NCBI GenBank assembly: GCA_000497835.1
Contig: KI547167.1
Location: 239,247 to 303,246 of the forward strand
Source: a gamma proteobacterium L18
Lineage (GTDB): Bacteria; Pseudomonadota; Gammaproteobacteria; Pseudomonadales; Pseudomonadaceae
Reading direction: 5' to 3'
Length of the DNA stretch: 64,000 bases
Position 1 is the stretch's first letter, and the number at the start of each line of letters is the position of its first letter. Shown piece after piece: positions 37,716-46,865 of this stretch. The notes under the pieces were generated by a model that had not been told where the DNA came from, searched no databases, and worked only from the letters and a program-made list of their open reading frames with translations. The translations under genes and the position numbers were made by a program.

Positions 37716-39332
37716 ATGCACCGTAGGCACCTTCTCAAGGCCTCGATGGCGCTAGCCGCCTATACCGGCCTTTCCGGCACCGGCTTGCTGGCCGCCCAGG
37801 CCATGGCCGCCACCGCCGATGGCGATGCCGAACCGTTCAGTTTCGATTTGCTGCAGGCCCAGGCCCGGCAGTTGGCTACCCAAGGCTACACCGACCGCAA
37901 GCAGGTGCTGCCACCGACCCTGGCGAACATGACGCCACAGCAGTTCAACGCCATTCAGTACGACCCCAAGCACTCGCTGTGGTACGACAACAAGGGCCAG
38001 CTGGACGTGCAGTTCTTCCACGTGGGCATGGGCTTCAAGCTGCCGGTGCGCATGTACAGCGTCGACGCCGCCAAGCAGCAGGCGCGCGAGGTGCATTTCC
38101 ACCCGCCATTGTTCCGCTACGACAACACCGGGGTGGACACCAAACAGCTCAAGGGCGACCTGGGCTTTGCCGGTTTCCGTCTGTTCAAGGCGCCTGAGCT
38201 GGACAAGCACGACATCCTGTCCTTCCTCGGCGCCAGCTATTTCCGTGCGGTGGACGCCACCGGCCAGTACGGCTTGTCGGCCCGTGGCCTGGCCATCGAC
38301 ACCTACGCCAAGAAGCGCGAGGAATTCCCCGATTTCACCAAGTTCTGGTTCGACACCCCGGACAAGGAAAGCACCCGCTTCACCGTCTACGCCCTGCTGG
38401 AGTCGCCCAGCGCCACCGGTGCCTACAAGTTCGACATCGATTGCCAGGCCCAGCAGGTGGTGATGGCCATCGACGCGCACGTGTTCGCGCGCACCGACAT
38501 CGAGCAACTGGGCATCTCGGCCATGACCAGCATGTTCAGCTGCGGCACCCAGGAACGCCGCATGTGCGACACCATCCACCCGCAAATCCACGACTCCGAC
38601 CGCCTGGCCATGTGGCGCGGCAACGGCGAGTGGATCTGCCGGCCGCTGAACAACCCGGCCACCCTGCAGTTCAACGCGTTCGCCGACAACAACCCCAAGG
38701 GGTTTGGCCTGGTGCAGACCGACCACGAGTTTTCCAGCTACGAAGACACCGTCGACGGCTACGACAAGCGCCCAAGCCTGTGGGTAGAGCCCACCACCAA
38801 CTGGGGCGAAGGCTCGGTCAGCCTGATGGAGATTCCGACCACGGGCGAGACACTGGACAACATCGTCGCCTTCTGGACCCCCAAGCAGCCGGTCAAGGCC
38901 GGCGACGCGCTGAACTTCGGCTACAAGCTGTACTGGAGCGCATTGCCGCCAGTCGGCACGCCACTGGCGCGGGTGCATGCCACGCGTTCGGGCATGGGCG
39001 GCTTTACCGAAGGTTGGGCACCGGGCGAGCATTACCCGGAAGTCTGGGCACGACGCTTTGCGGTGGACTTCAAGGGTGGCGGTCTTGAGCGCCTGCCCGA
39101 AGGCACGGGGATCGAGCCGGTAGTGACGGTATCCAGCGGCAAGGTGCAGGATTTCAACGTGCTGGCGTTGCCGGACAAGGGCTACCGCATCACCTTTGAC
39201 TGGCACCCGACCAGCGACAGCGTGGCGCCGGTGGAGATGCGTTTGTTCATCCGCACCCAGGACCGTACGTTGAGCGAGACGTGGTTGTACCAGTACTTCC
39301 CGCCGGCACCGGACAAGCGCAAGTACACCTGA
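37716..39332 (+). CDS. opgD: Glucans biosynthesis protein D (OpgD/MdoD)
   Basis: A 538-residue periplasmic protein for osmoregulated periplasmic glucan synthesis, Tat-exported. It starts [16 protein letters not shown] with the twin-arginine signal and an AMA cleavage site near residue 32. The MdoG-like domain follows ([39 protein letters not shown]), close to the E. coli length. ATG 37716 places RR at residues 3-4; the upstream in-frame ATG 37698 would lengthen the signal without a better ribosome site. Confidence 0.93.
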   Translation: MHRRHLLKASMALAAYTGLSGTGLLAAQAMAATADGDAEPFSFDLLQAQARQLATQGYTDRKQVLPPTLANMTPQQFNAIQYDPKHSLWYDNKGQLDVQFFHVGMGFKLPVRMYSVDAAKQQAREVHFHPPLFRYDNTGVDTKQLKGDLGFAGFRLFKAPELDKHDILSFLGASYFRAVDATGQYGLSARGLAIDTYAKKREEFPDFTKFWFDTPDKESTRFTVYALLESPSATGAYKFDIDCQAQQVVMAIDAHVFARTDIEQLGISAMTSMFSCGTQERRMCDTIHPQIHDSDRLAMWRGNGEWICRPLNNPATLQFNAFADNNPKGFGLVQTDHEFSSYEDTVDGYDKRPSLWVEPTTNWGEGSVSLMEIPTTGETLDNIVAFWTPKQPVKAGDALNFGYKLYWSALPPVGTPLARVHATRSGMGGFTEGWAPGEHYPEVWARRFAVDFKGGGLERLPEGTGIEPVVTVSSGKVQDFNVLALPDKGYRITFDWHPTSDSVAPVEMRLFIRTQDRTLSETWLYQYFPPAPDKRKYT

Positions 39333-39377
39333 GCCTCGGTGGTGCTTGTGACGCAGCCTTCGGCAGCTACACCCCTC

Positions 39378-39466
39378 TGTGGGAGCGGGTTCTACCCGCG
39401 AAAAGAACACCGCGTAATAGCTGGCACACTGTGGCGTCCTTTTCGCGGGTAGAACCCGCTCCCACA
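39378..39466. repeat. Family B inverted repeat (copy 2)
   Basis: It has the same arms as 23691-23779, about 36 bp apart, in the second island. Confidence 0.9.
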
Positions 39467-39497
39467 TAGACAGTTGCTGCTACAGGCCGGCGTTTTC

Positions 39498-39561
39498 TGC
39501 ATCGCGGCCAAGGCCGGCTCCTACCACGGACGGTGTAGGAGCCGACCTTGGTCGCGATGCA
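39498..39561. repeat. Family C inverted repeat (copy 3)
   Basis: The arms TGCATCGCGGCCAAGGCCGG with CTCCTAC and a reverse-complement arm carrying GACCTTGGTC surround about 14 bp. It is oriented opposite to copy 2. Confidence 0.88.
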
Positions 39562-39646
39562 GACAACGCGGTTTCAAGACAGTTGCTGCCACAAGGGTAC
39601 CCTGTAGCAGTTGCCGCCAGGTTGCGTCATGGAGAGCGCGGTGTTA

Positions 39647-40753
39647 TCAATCGCGCAGGTCGGACTCGTGGATCGGCTGGTCGCGGTGGGTGGCGCGCTG
39701 GTACTGGGCGGGCCAGGTCGCCTGGCGGCCGTTGAGGTCGTCATCGGCATGCAACGGCCAGTACGGGTCGCGCAGCAGTTCACGGGCCAGCAGGATGATA
39801 TCGGCCTGGCAGGTGCGCAGAATATGCTCGGCCTGGGCCGGTTCGGTGATCATGCCGACCGTACCGGTGGCAATGCCCGACTCCTTGCGCACACGCTCGG
39901 CGAAACGCGTCTGGTAACCAGGGCCGGTAGGAATTTCGGCGTTTGCCGCCGTCCCCCCTGACGATACATCGATCAGATCCGCGCCAATCGCCTTCAGGCG
40001 CTTGGCCAATTCCACGGTTTCATCCGGGTTCCAGCCATCCTCGACCCAATCGGTGGCCGACACCCGCACGAACACCGGCAATTCTTCAGGCCATACGGTG
40101 CGAATCGCTTCTGTCACCTGCAGGGTCAGGCGGATGCGGTTTTCGAACGAGCCGCCATAACTGTCCTGGCGCTGATTACTGATGGGCGACAGGAACTGGT
40201 GCAGCAGATAGCCATGGGCCGCATGCACTTCCACTACTTTGAAATTGGCTTTCAGGGCACGCCGTGCGGCCTCGACAAAGGCCAGGATGACTTCCTGGAT
40301 CTGCCCTTCGTCCAGCGCGGTGGGCGCGGTGTGACGGGGATCGAAGGCGATCTTCGATGGCCCCACGGGTACCCAGCCGCCCTCACTGACAGGGATGCTG
40401 CCAGGCTTGTTCAGCCAAGGGCGCCACGTGCTGGCCTTGCGGCCGGCATGGGCCAGCTGGATGGCAGGCACGGCCCCTTGGGCGGTGATAAAGCGGGTGA
40501 TGCGCTGCAGCGGCTCGATCTGTTCGTCGTTCCACAGGCCCAGGTCTTCAGGGGTGATGCGGCCGTCGGCGGTCACCGCCGTGGCTTCGGTGAATACCAG
40601 GCCCGCGCCACCGACGGCGCGGCTGCCCAGGTGCACCAGGTGCCAGTCGTTGGCTAGGCCGTCGACACTGGAGTATTGGCACATGGGCGAGACGGCGATG
40701 CGGTTGGGCAGGGTCAGCTGACGCAGGGTATAAGGTTCAAGCAGCAAACTCAT
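39647..40753 (-). CDS. NADH:flavin oxidoreductase, old yellow enzyme family
   Basis: A 368-residue FMN TIM-barrel ene-reductase. The sequence shows Cys 25 in SPMCQYSS and the HAAHGYLLHQFLSP active-site/FMN region, with IQLAHAGRKAS and SYGGSFENR, all typical of the thermophilic-like (YqjM/XenA) class that reduces activated C=C bonds and sometimes nitro compounds. It differs clearly from XenA as I remember it, so no symbol is given. The natural substrate is unknown. It stands alone, downstream of recJ on the same strand. Confidence 0.9.
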   Translation of the reverse strand: MSLLLEPYTLRQLTLPNRIAVSPMCQYSSVDGLANDWHLVHLGSRAVGGAGLVFTEATAVTADGRITPEDLGLWNDEQIEPLQRITRFITAQGAVPAIQLAHAGRKASTWRPWLNKPGSIPVSEGGWVPVGPSKIAFDPRHTAPTALDEGQIQEVILAFVEAARRALKANFKVVEVHAAHGYLLHQFLSPISNQRQDSYGGSFENRIRLTLQVTEAIRTVWPEELPVFVRVSATDWVEDGWNPDETVELAKRLKAIGADLIDVSSGGTAANAEIPTGPGYQTRFAERVRKESGIATGTVGMITEPAQAEHILRTCQADIILLARELLRDPYWPLHADDDLNGRQATWPAQYQRATHRDQPIHESDLRD

Positions 40754-40829
40754 GGGGCACCTCTCAAGGCTTGGGGTCGGGCGCAGACAATGTCTAGAGC
40801 CTAGTCGACAACACCGCCTTGAGCAGGGT

Positions 40830-42539
40830 TCAGCGTGCTTCCATGTGCGCGATCAGCAGTTGCACGGTTTCCTGGCCGCGGAACTCATTGACGTCCAGCT
40901 TGTAGGCCAGCTCCACCCACCGCACGGTCGGGTTGGGCCATACCTCACGATCGATGCCGAAGGCGATGCCGTCCAGCTTCACCGAGCCGCACTCGCTTTT
41001 GAGCACGACTTTGAGGTGACGCTCACCCACGACACGTTGCTCGGCCAGCTGGAACACGCCGTGAAACAGCGGCTCGGGGAAGTGCTGGCCCCAAGGGCCG
41101 GCGTGGCGCAGGGCGCGGGCCAGTTCCAGGTGGAACTCCTCCACGGCCAGGCTGCCATCGGTCAGCAAGCGACCGGTCAGGTCTTCTTCCTGCAACTGGC
41201 GGCGTACTTCTTCGTCGAACGCGTCGGCGAACGCCTGGAAATTCGCTTCAGGCAGCGACAAGCCTGCCGCCATGGCGTGACCGCCGAATTTGCTGATCAA
41301 CTGCGGGTGCCGAGCCGCCACGGCGTCCAGCGCATCCCGAATGTGGAAGCCCGGCACCGAGCGCGCCGAGCCCTTGAGCATGCCTTCCCCGGCATCGGCA
41401 AAGGCGATGGTGGGGCGGTGATACCGCTCTTTGAGGCGCGACGCCAGAATCCCGATCACGCCCTGGTGCCAATCGGCATCGAACAGGCACAGGCCGAACG
41501 GCATGGATTCCACCGGCAGGTCCTTGAGCTGGGCCAGGGCTTCGCGCTGCATGCCCTGCTCGATGGATTTGCGATCCTGATTGAGCTCGTCCAGTTGCGC
41601 GGCCATGGCCTGGGCCAGCGCAGTGTCGTCGCTGAGCAGGCATTCGATACCCAGACTCATGTCGTCTAGACGGCCGGCCGCGTTCAGCCGCGGGCCCAGG
41701 ATAAAGCCCAGGTCGGTGGAGGTGATGCGCCGATGATCACGCTTGGCCACTTCCAGAATCGCCTTCAGGCCAGGTCGAGCCCGGCCGGCGCGGATGCGCT
41801 CCAGGCCCTGGTGCACCAGGATGCGGTTGTTGGCGTCCAGCGGCACCACGTCGGCGACGCTGCCCAGAGCCACCAGGTCCAGCAGTTCGCCGATGTTGGG
41901 CTGCGGTTTGCTGTCGTAATGGCCCAGGCTGCGCAGGCGCGCGCGCAAGGCCATCAGCACGTAGAAGATCACGCCCACGCCCGCCAGCGACTTGCTGGGA
42001 AAATCACAGCCCGGCTGGTTGGGGTTGACGATGGCGTCAGCCGCCGGCAATTCATGGCCTGGCAGGTGGTGGTCGGTAACCAGCACCTTGAGCCCCGCCG
42101 CCTTGGCCGCTGCCACGCCCTCGACGCTGGAAATACCGTTGTCCACGGTCACCAGCAGGTCTGGCTGACGCTGCAGGGCCACGGCGACGATTTCCGGGGT
42201 CAGGCCGTAGCCGTATTCGAAGCGGTTGGGCACCAGGTAATCGACATGGGCGGCGCCCAGCAGGCGCAAGCCCAGCACCCCGACGCTGCTGGCGGTGGCG
42301 CCGTCAGCGTCGAAGTCACCGACGATAAGGATGCGCTGCCGGCTGGCCAGCGCCTGCACCAGCAGGTCCACCGCCGCATCAATGCCCTTGAGTTGCTGGA
42401 ACGGGATCAACCGCGCCAGGCTCTTGTCCAGTTCGGCCTCCGACTGCACGCCCCGCGCCGCGTACAGGCGGGTCAGCAAGGGCGGGAGGTCACCGAGGAA
42501 TGGCAGGATGGCGGGCAGTTGACGCGGTTCGATACGCAT
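40830..42539 (-). CDS. recJ: Single-stranded-DNA-specific exonuclease RecJ
   Basis: A 569-residue 5'-3' ssDNA exonuclease for recombination and mismatch repair. DHH-family motifs are seen: GDFDADGAT near residues 75-85, LVTDHHLPG near 155, and DHRRITSTDLGFILGPRLNAAGR, followed by the DHHA1 domain (KFGGHAMAAGLSL) and C-terminal OB fold. The length is normal. The YaeQ gene is next upstream on the same strand. Confidence 0.96.
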   Translation of the reverse strand: MRIEPRQLPAILPFLGDLPPLLTRLYAARGVQSEAELDKSLARLIPFQQLKGIDAAVDLLVQALASRQRILIVGDFDADGATASSVGVLGLRLLGAAHVDYLVPNRFEYGYGLTPEIVAVALQRQPDLLVTVDNGISSVEGVAAAKAAGLKVLVTDHHLPGHELPAADAIVNPNQPGCDFPSKSLAGVGVIFYVLMALRARLRSLGHYDSKPQPNIGELLDLVALGSVADVVPLDANNRILVHQGLERIRAGRARPGLKAILEVAKRDHRRITSTDLGFILGPRLNAAGRLDDMSLGIECLLSDDTALAQAMAAQLDELNQDRKSIEQGMQREALAQLKDLPVESMPFGLCLFDADWHQGVIGILASRLKERYHRPTIAFADAGEGMLKGSARSVPGFHIRDALDAVAARHPQLISKFGGHAMAAGLSLPEANFQAFADAFDEEVRRQLQEEDLTGRLLTDGSLAVEEFHLELARALRHAGPWGQHFPEPLFHGVFQLAEQRVVGERHLKVVLKSECGSVKLDGIAFGIDREVWPNPTVRWVELAYKLDVNEFRGQETVQLLIAHMEAR

Positions 42540-42585
42540 GGGGCTTCTTTTTCAGTCAAACACAATCAGGAAAGGGGGATGCGGC

Positions 42586-43128
42586 TCAGCCGCGCTCGCC
42601 CATCAGCCACTGCAGCTGCACTTCATGCTGGCCACGGTCGTCGGTGACGAAGATGGTGCCTTCGCTGATCATTACGTCCCACTTGATGGCGCGCGGCATG
42701 TCCTTGGCCAGGGTTTCCAGCACGTCCTGGGGCACGGCGGCGATGTTGACGTTTTTCAGGTTTTTCACCGCGCCTACCACCTTGGTCTCCCACACACGCA
42801 GGCTGCCGTAGGCCAGCAGGCTGGTGCGTTCGGTACGGCGCGAGCACCAGGTAAGGCGGTCGGCGTCAGGCTGGCCCACTTCGATCCAATGCAGCACGCG
42901 GTCGTCCAGGCTCTTTTCCCACAGGGCCGCTTCATCCACGTCCGACAGGCCGCGGCCAAAGGACAGTTGCTCGTTGTACCAGAAGGCATAGGCCAGCAGG
43001 CGCACGGCCATTCGCTCTTCGGTTTCCGAAGGATGACGGGCGATGGTCTGCTTGACGCTTTCGTAGACCCCACGGTCGAGATCGGTCAGATTGAGTTCGA
43101 ATTTGTAGGTCGTGGAAGGCTGGGCCAT
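42586..43128 (-). CDS. YaeQ family protein
   Basis: A 180-residue cytoplasmic protein starting MAQPSTTYKFELNLTDLDRGVYES, the family signature. It also has ETEERMAVRLLAYAFWYNEQL and LSDVDEAALW. YaeQ has a PD-(D/E)XK nuclease-like fold and was once linked to RfaH suppression, but its role remains unclear. It precedes recJ by 46 bp. Confidence 0.9.
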   Translation of the reverse strand: MAQPSTTYKFELNLTDLDRGVYESVKQTIARHPSETEERMAVRLLAYAFWYNEQLSFGRGLSDVDEAALWEKSLDDRVLHWIEVGQPDADRLTWCSRRTERTSLLAYGSLRVWETKVVGAVKNLKNVNIAAVPQDVLETLAKDMPRAIKWDVMISEGTIFVTDDRGQHEVQLQWLMGERG

Positions 43129-43267
43129 GGAAAGAGGCTTCTTGATGCAAGGAAAAGTCGCACAGTCTAACCGATCGTGGCCTAATCAACTAAGACCGAT
43201 GGCCGACAACGTTACCGAGCAGGCGCAGACCTGTGAACCCTACTCAGCTGTTTTCGGAGCTTGCATC

Positions 43268-44134
43268 ATGGAAGGTTGCCGCCGATTGACGTTGCTGTTG
43301 TTGTGCCTTGCTGCACCGATGTTCGCCAGGGCGGGCGAGCCCCTGACGTGGCTGGTACGTGATTTGCCACCGCTGACCATCGAGGCTGGCCCGCGCGAAG
43401 GCCAGGGCGCGGTGGACAAAATGTTGCCGCTGCTGATGCAGGCCCTGCCCCAGTACGAGCACAGCGTGGTGCGCGTGAACCGGGCACGGGCCACGCAGAT
43501 GTTGCTGGAACCGGGCCTCAGCTGTGACCCGATGCTGCTGTGGACGGCGCAGCGCAGCCAGGACTTGGTGTTCTCCATCCCCATACTCACCACCTTGACC
43601 AACGGTCTGATCATCCGCCGCCAGGATCGCCACGGTTTCACCACTTTTATCCATCATGGGGAACTGGACCTGCCCGCCGTACTCGCCAGCCCCAACATCA
43701 AGATCGGCCAGGTGGCCGAGCGCAGCTATGGTGGGGCCATCGATGCCACCCTCGCCGCCGCGCCCAGCGGCGCGGTCACGGCCCATCACGGCAATGACGC
43801 CGTGGCCAGCCTGCTGCAGATGCAGCAGCGCGGGCGTCTGGATGGCGTGCTTGGGTATTGGCCCGAGGCCTTGTATTTGGCACCACAGGAGCAGATCGAC
43901 AGTAATCAGCTGGTGTTCCTGCCGGTGCGAGGGGTGCCGCGGTACCAGCCGTTGTACATCGCCTGCTCCAACACCCCGGCCGGGCGTACTGTGGTGGAGC
44001 AGTTGAATCAGGTACTGGTCGGGTTGCGCAGTACCGTGCTGCCGGGCTTTTATGCCGACTGGCTGGATACGGCGAACAAAGGCGACTACCTGCGCGATTC
44101 GCGGCGGTTCTTCGAAGAAGCGGCGCAGCACTGA
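43268..44134 (+). CDS. Periplasmic binding-like protein (TIGR02285-like)
   Basis: A 288-residue exported protein: signal peptide (RRLTLLLLCLAAPMFARAG), then a type 2 periplasmic-binding fold (LTWLVRDLPPLTIEAGPREG, QGAVDKMLPLLMQALP). The family is TIGR02285-like, related to bacterial extracellular solute-binding family 3; no transporter genes accompany it. ATG 43268 has GGAG about 8 bases upstream; the frame is open farther upstream across yaeQ. The function is unknown. Confidence 0.75.
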   Translation: MEGCRRLTLLLLCLAAPMFARAGEPLTWLVRDLPPLTIEAGPREGQGAVDKMLPLLMQALPQYEHSVVRVNRARATQMLLEPGLSCDPMLLWTAQRSQDLVFSIPILTTLTNGLIIRRQDRHGFTTFIHHGELDLPAVLASPNIKIGQVAERSYGGAIDATLAAAPSGAVTAHHGNDAVASLLQMQQRGRLDGVLGYWPEALYLAPQEQIDSNQLVFLPVRGVPRYQPLYIACSNTPAGRTVVEQLNQVLVGLRSTVLPGFYADWLDTANKGDYLRDSRRFFEEAAQH

Positions 44135-44210
44135 TGCGGCATAGGGCCAGAACCGCGTCGCGATCCAGGCGACGCGGGTTATCCGCAACACCCGTTGCAC
44201 AAATCGCAGG

Positions 44211-44248
44211 CAAAAAGAAACCCCGGGCAGTGGGGAGGCTACCCGGGG
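44211..44248 (-). terminator. Strong intrinsic terminator, minus strand
   Basis: On the minus strand a CCCCGGG/CCCGGGG stem is followed by TTTCTTTTT. It lies 109 bp after the DUF3509 stop and ends that transcript or a short RNA encoded in the gap; the hairpin could also serve the plus-strand gene ending at 44134. Confidence 0.8.
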
Positions 44249-44356
44249 CCAAACATGGCCCACTGGGGGCCAGTACGACAGGTGGCAAGCACCGGAGCAC
44301 AATGCAGGCCCCCCTGTCCTTACCGAATGTGAACACAGCTATAGCGGAAGGTTCCC

Positions 44357-44647
44357 CTAACCCAGCGCAGCGTTAACGACAGGCGCCGCACTCTGCGCCG
44401 CCAATGCCGCGATCATGCACGGTTGCAATCGCCCTTCAGCCACCATCAGGTCGCGGTGCAGCCCGTCAACCACGTCGGTCAACGCGTGTTTATCAGCAAA
44501 TTGCCGACGGTCGAAGCGTCGCTCCAGCACCAGAGCGCCGGTCGAATCGCGCAATATCACCCGGCATTCAAGCGGGCCGCCCACATCGACCACGTCCACG
44601 TGGTAGGGCGTCAGTGCTTCAGTCAGCAGCTCGTTGATATTTTCCAT
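44357..44647 (-). CDS. DUF3509 domain protein
   Basis: A 96-residue Pseudomonas-typical DUF3509 protein. It shows LTEALTPYHVDVVDVG, a strand-rich RVILRDSTGALVLERRF and the helix VVDGLHRDLMVAEGRLQP that defines the family. It is cytoplasmic, with no known function. It stands alone, with an unusually long 3' stretch before its terminator. Confidence 0.82.
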   Translation of the reverse strand: MENINELLTEALTPYHVDVVDVGGPLECRVILRDSTGALVLERRFDRRQFADKHALTDVVDGLHRDLMVAEGRLQPCMIAALAAQSAAPVVNAALG

Positions 44648-44870
44648 TCGATCACCACTCTCAGTTGTTCGAAATCAAGGTGTCTATCAATGACCCGCCG
44701 CCATGGCAAAAAGTTCTAAAAAGCCCTGCGACGGGGCGTTTCAGCTTGCCCGTCGAATATGACAGTTAGGACGCGTAAAAAGCCAGCCCCTCACCATCTG
44801 TCGGGCAGGTTTGTGCCGTTGGGATGTGCCAGACTGGACATCGCAAGCCTTCCCCGATCGGAGCACTGTC

Positions 44871-45533
44871 GTGATCAGCCCGCACCCCTCCCCTCTGCGC
44901 ATCCTGGTGGCCGATGATCACCCGATCTTCCGCATCGGCCTGCGCGCCGTGCTGCAGCAGGACCCTGGCCTGGCCGTGGTGGGTGAAGCCAGCAGCCCCT
45001 CGGAATTGACTCAGTGGTTGACCGAGAGTGAATGCGACCTGCTGATCACCGATTTCATGATGCCGGCCGAGAATGAAAACGACGGCCTGCGCCTGCTGGA
45101 GACCGTGCGCCGCCACTGGCCCGATTTACCCATACTGGTGGTGACCATGCTCAACAACGCCGGGCTGTTCCGCTCCATGCTCAGCCTGGGCGTGAAAGGC
45201 GTGCTGGGCAAGGCCAGCCTGGTCAGCGAGCTGCCGATTGCCATCGCCCAGGTGCGGCGCAACAAGGTGTTCATCGCCGATTCCGTGGGCCAGGCGTTGC
45301 TGCAGGAGGGCGAAGTGCGCCCCGATCGCATGTTCGAGCGCGAGGCCCTGTCACCTCGGGAGATTGAAGTCACCCGGATGCTGGCCAGCGGCCTGTCGGT
45401 AGGCGAGATCGCCGCGCAGCTCAACCGCAGCAAGCAGACCGTGAGTGCCCAGAAGGTCAGCGCCATGCGCAAGCTGGGGGTGGCCAACGATGCCGCGCTG
45501 TTCATCTACCTGCAGGAACATGGTTTGAGCTGA
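44871..45533 (+). CDS. LuxR/NarL-type response regulator (RocA-like)
   Basis: A 220-residue response regulator: REC domain with acidic pair in VADDHPIF and phospho-Asp about 61 (LLITDFMMP), and a C-terminal LuxR helix-turn-helix (LSPREIEVTRMLASGLSVGE). GTG 44871 has GGAG 7 bases upstream, better than earlier in-frame codons. With the convergent REC-EAL gene and the hybrid kinase behind it, it forms a set like RocA1-RocR-RocS1 of P. aeruginosa, where RocA1 activates fimbrial cup genes. The target genes here are unknown. Confidence 0.88.
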   Translation: MISPHPSPLRILVADDHPIFRIGLRAVLQQDPGLAVVGEASSPSELTQWLTESECDLLITDFMMPAENENDGLRLLETVRRHWPDLPILVVTMLNNAGLFRSMLSLGVKGVLGKASLVSELPIAIAQVRRNKVFIADSVGQALLQEGEVRPDRMFEREALSPREIEVTRMLASGLSVGEIAAQLNRSKQTVSAQKVSAMRKLGVANDAALFIYLQEHGLS

Positions 45534-45536
45534 CCC

Positions 45537-46778
45537 TCACGCCGGGCAATGGTGCTGGTGCTGATCGCGCCACTGGTCGATGTCGCGGCTGGCCATCCAG
45601 TCAAGCAGCGCCTCCGCGGGCATCGGCCTGGCCACGTAGTGACCTTGCAGCGCTGGCTGGCCCAGGGCCTGGAGGGCATGGACATCGCCTGCCGATTCCA
45701 CCCCTTCCACCACCACGCTCAGCCCCATGCGCCGCGCCATGATCAGGGCACCGGCGACCACCGCGGCCTTGCGGCCGTCTTCGGCCATGCCGCGCACGAA
45801 CTGGCTGGAAATTTTCAATTCGCCGAATGGCAGGTCCAGCAGCCGCTGGATATTGGCATCACCCACGCCAAAATCATCGATGGACAGGCGGCAGCCCAGC
45901 AGGCGCAGACGCAGCAGGGCCTCCAGCTCCAGGCTTGTGGCCGGCGCCTGACGGCGCTCCAGCAGCTCCAGGGTCAGCACGCCAGCGGGCAGGCCAACCT
46001 GGTCGAGCAACGCCTTGACCCGAGGGGCAAAGCTGTCGAGCTCAATGATGCCCGGGGCAATGTTCACCGACACCGGCAAGGCGTGCCCCTGTTCGTCACG
46101 CACCCGGGCGCTGAGGCGCAATGCGGTTTCCAGCACGTGCCAGGTCAGGTGCGGCATCAGGCCAGCATAGGTAACCAACGGCAGGAAGCTGGCCGGGGAC
46201 AGCATTCCCCTGACGGGGTGCTGCCAGCGCACCAGGGCTTCCACACCCAGCAACTGGCCGTCCACGGCCACCTTGGGCTGAAAATGAATGAGCCATTGCT
46301 GCTGGAGTTGCGGCAGGCGCTCAACGCTGAGTTCGTCCAGGGGCACCAGCTCATCCACTTCAACCAGGGGCATGGCGGGCTGGGCCGCTGCTGGCGGCCG
46401 ATCGTAAGCCTGTAGCAGATCGTGGAGCACGCCCAGGTTGGCCGGCTTTTCCAGTACGCCAAGCACATGCAGCCCCAGGTGACGCGCCAGTTGGCCAACG
46501 CTGTCGAGCACGCTGCGTTCCAGGCTGGAGAGGATGATCAGCGCCCGCGCCTGGCGATGACGCGCCAGGTGGCGGATCAGTTGCAGGCCATCGCCCTCCT
46601 CCAGTTGCAGGTCGCAGATGGCAATGTCGACCGCCCCGCGGTTTTCCAGCGACTGGAGCGCGGCCCCCACACTCTCGGCGGTCAGCACGTCGAACACGCC
46701 GCTGGCGTTGAGCATCTGGTGCACCGCCATGAGCTGGAAGGGGCTGTCTTCAAGAACCAGGACTTTCAATGTATGCAT
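45537..46778 (-). CDS. REC-EAL response regulator phosphodiesterase (RocR-like)
   Basis: 413 residues: REC domain with phospho-Asp about 56 (AICDLQLEEGDG), linker, and an EAL domain. Catalytic residues are kept: E180 in GVEALVRW, N239 in SVNIAP, a Glu in LELLERR, D301-D302 in SIDDFG, K322 in LKISSQF, E358 in VVEGVE and Q378. It should hydrolyse c-di-GMP to pGpG. The layout equals RocR. Its stop is 3 bp from the stop of the convergent RocA-like gene, and it lies 87 bp behind the kinase on the same strand. Confidence 0.92.
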   Translation of the reverse strand: MHTLKVLVLEDSPFQLMAVHQMLNASGVFDVLTAESVGAALQSLENRGAVDIAICDLQLEEGDGLQLIRHLARHRQARALIILSSLERSVLDSVGQLARHLGLHVLGVLEKPANLGVLHDLLQAYDRPPAAAQPAMPLVEVDELVPLDELSVERLPQLQQQWLIHFQPKVAVDGQLLGVEALVRWQHPVRGMLSPASFLPLVTYAGLMPHLTWHVLETALRLSARVRDEQGHALPVSVNIAPGIIELDSFAPRVKALLDQVGLPAGVLTLELLERRQAPATSLELEALLRLRLLGCRLSIDDFGVGDANIQRLLDLPFGELKISSQFVRGMAEDGRKAAVVAGALIMARRMGLSVVVEGVESAGDVHALQALGQPALQGHYVARPMPAEALLDWMASRDIDQWRDQHQHHCPA

Positions 46779-46865
46779 GCGCAGGCCTCCGGATCACGCC
46801 AACATCGTCATTGGCATTGATGCCCACTGTAGAGACCTGAAACTGAACGCCACATAGGACAAGTC

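Larger units (their letters stand above)
39333..39646. other. Second repeat island, between opgD and the OYE gene
   Basis: 314 bp without a gene. It contains the module GTGACGCAGCCTTCGGCAGC, family B (39378-39466), the linker AGACAGTTGCTGCTAC, family C (39498-39561), the linker again and an incomplete family D arm (39600-39635). The module set matches the island at 23471-24160, but order and orientation differ. Confidence 0.85.
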
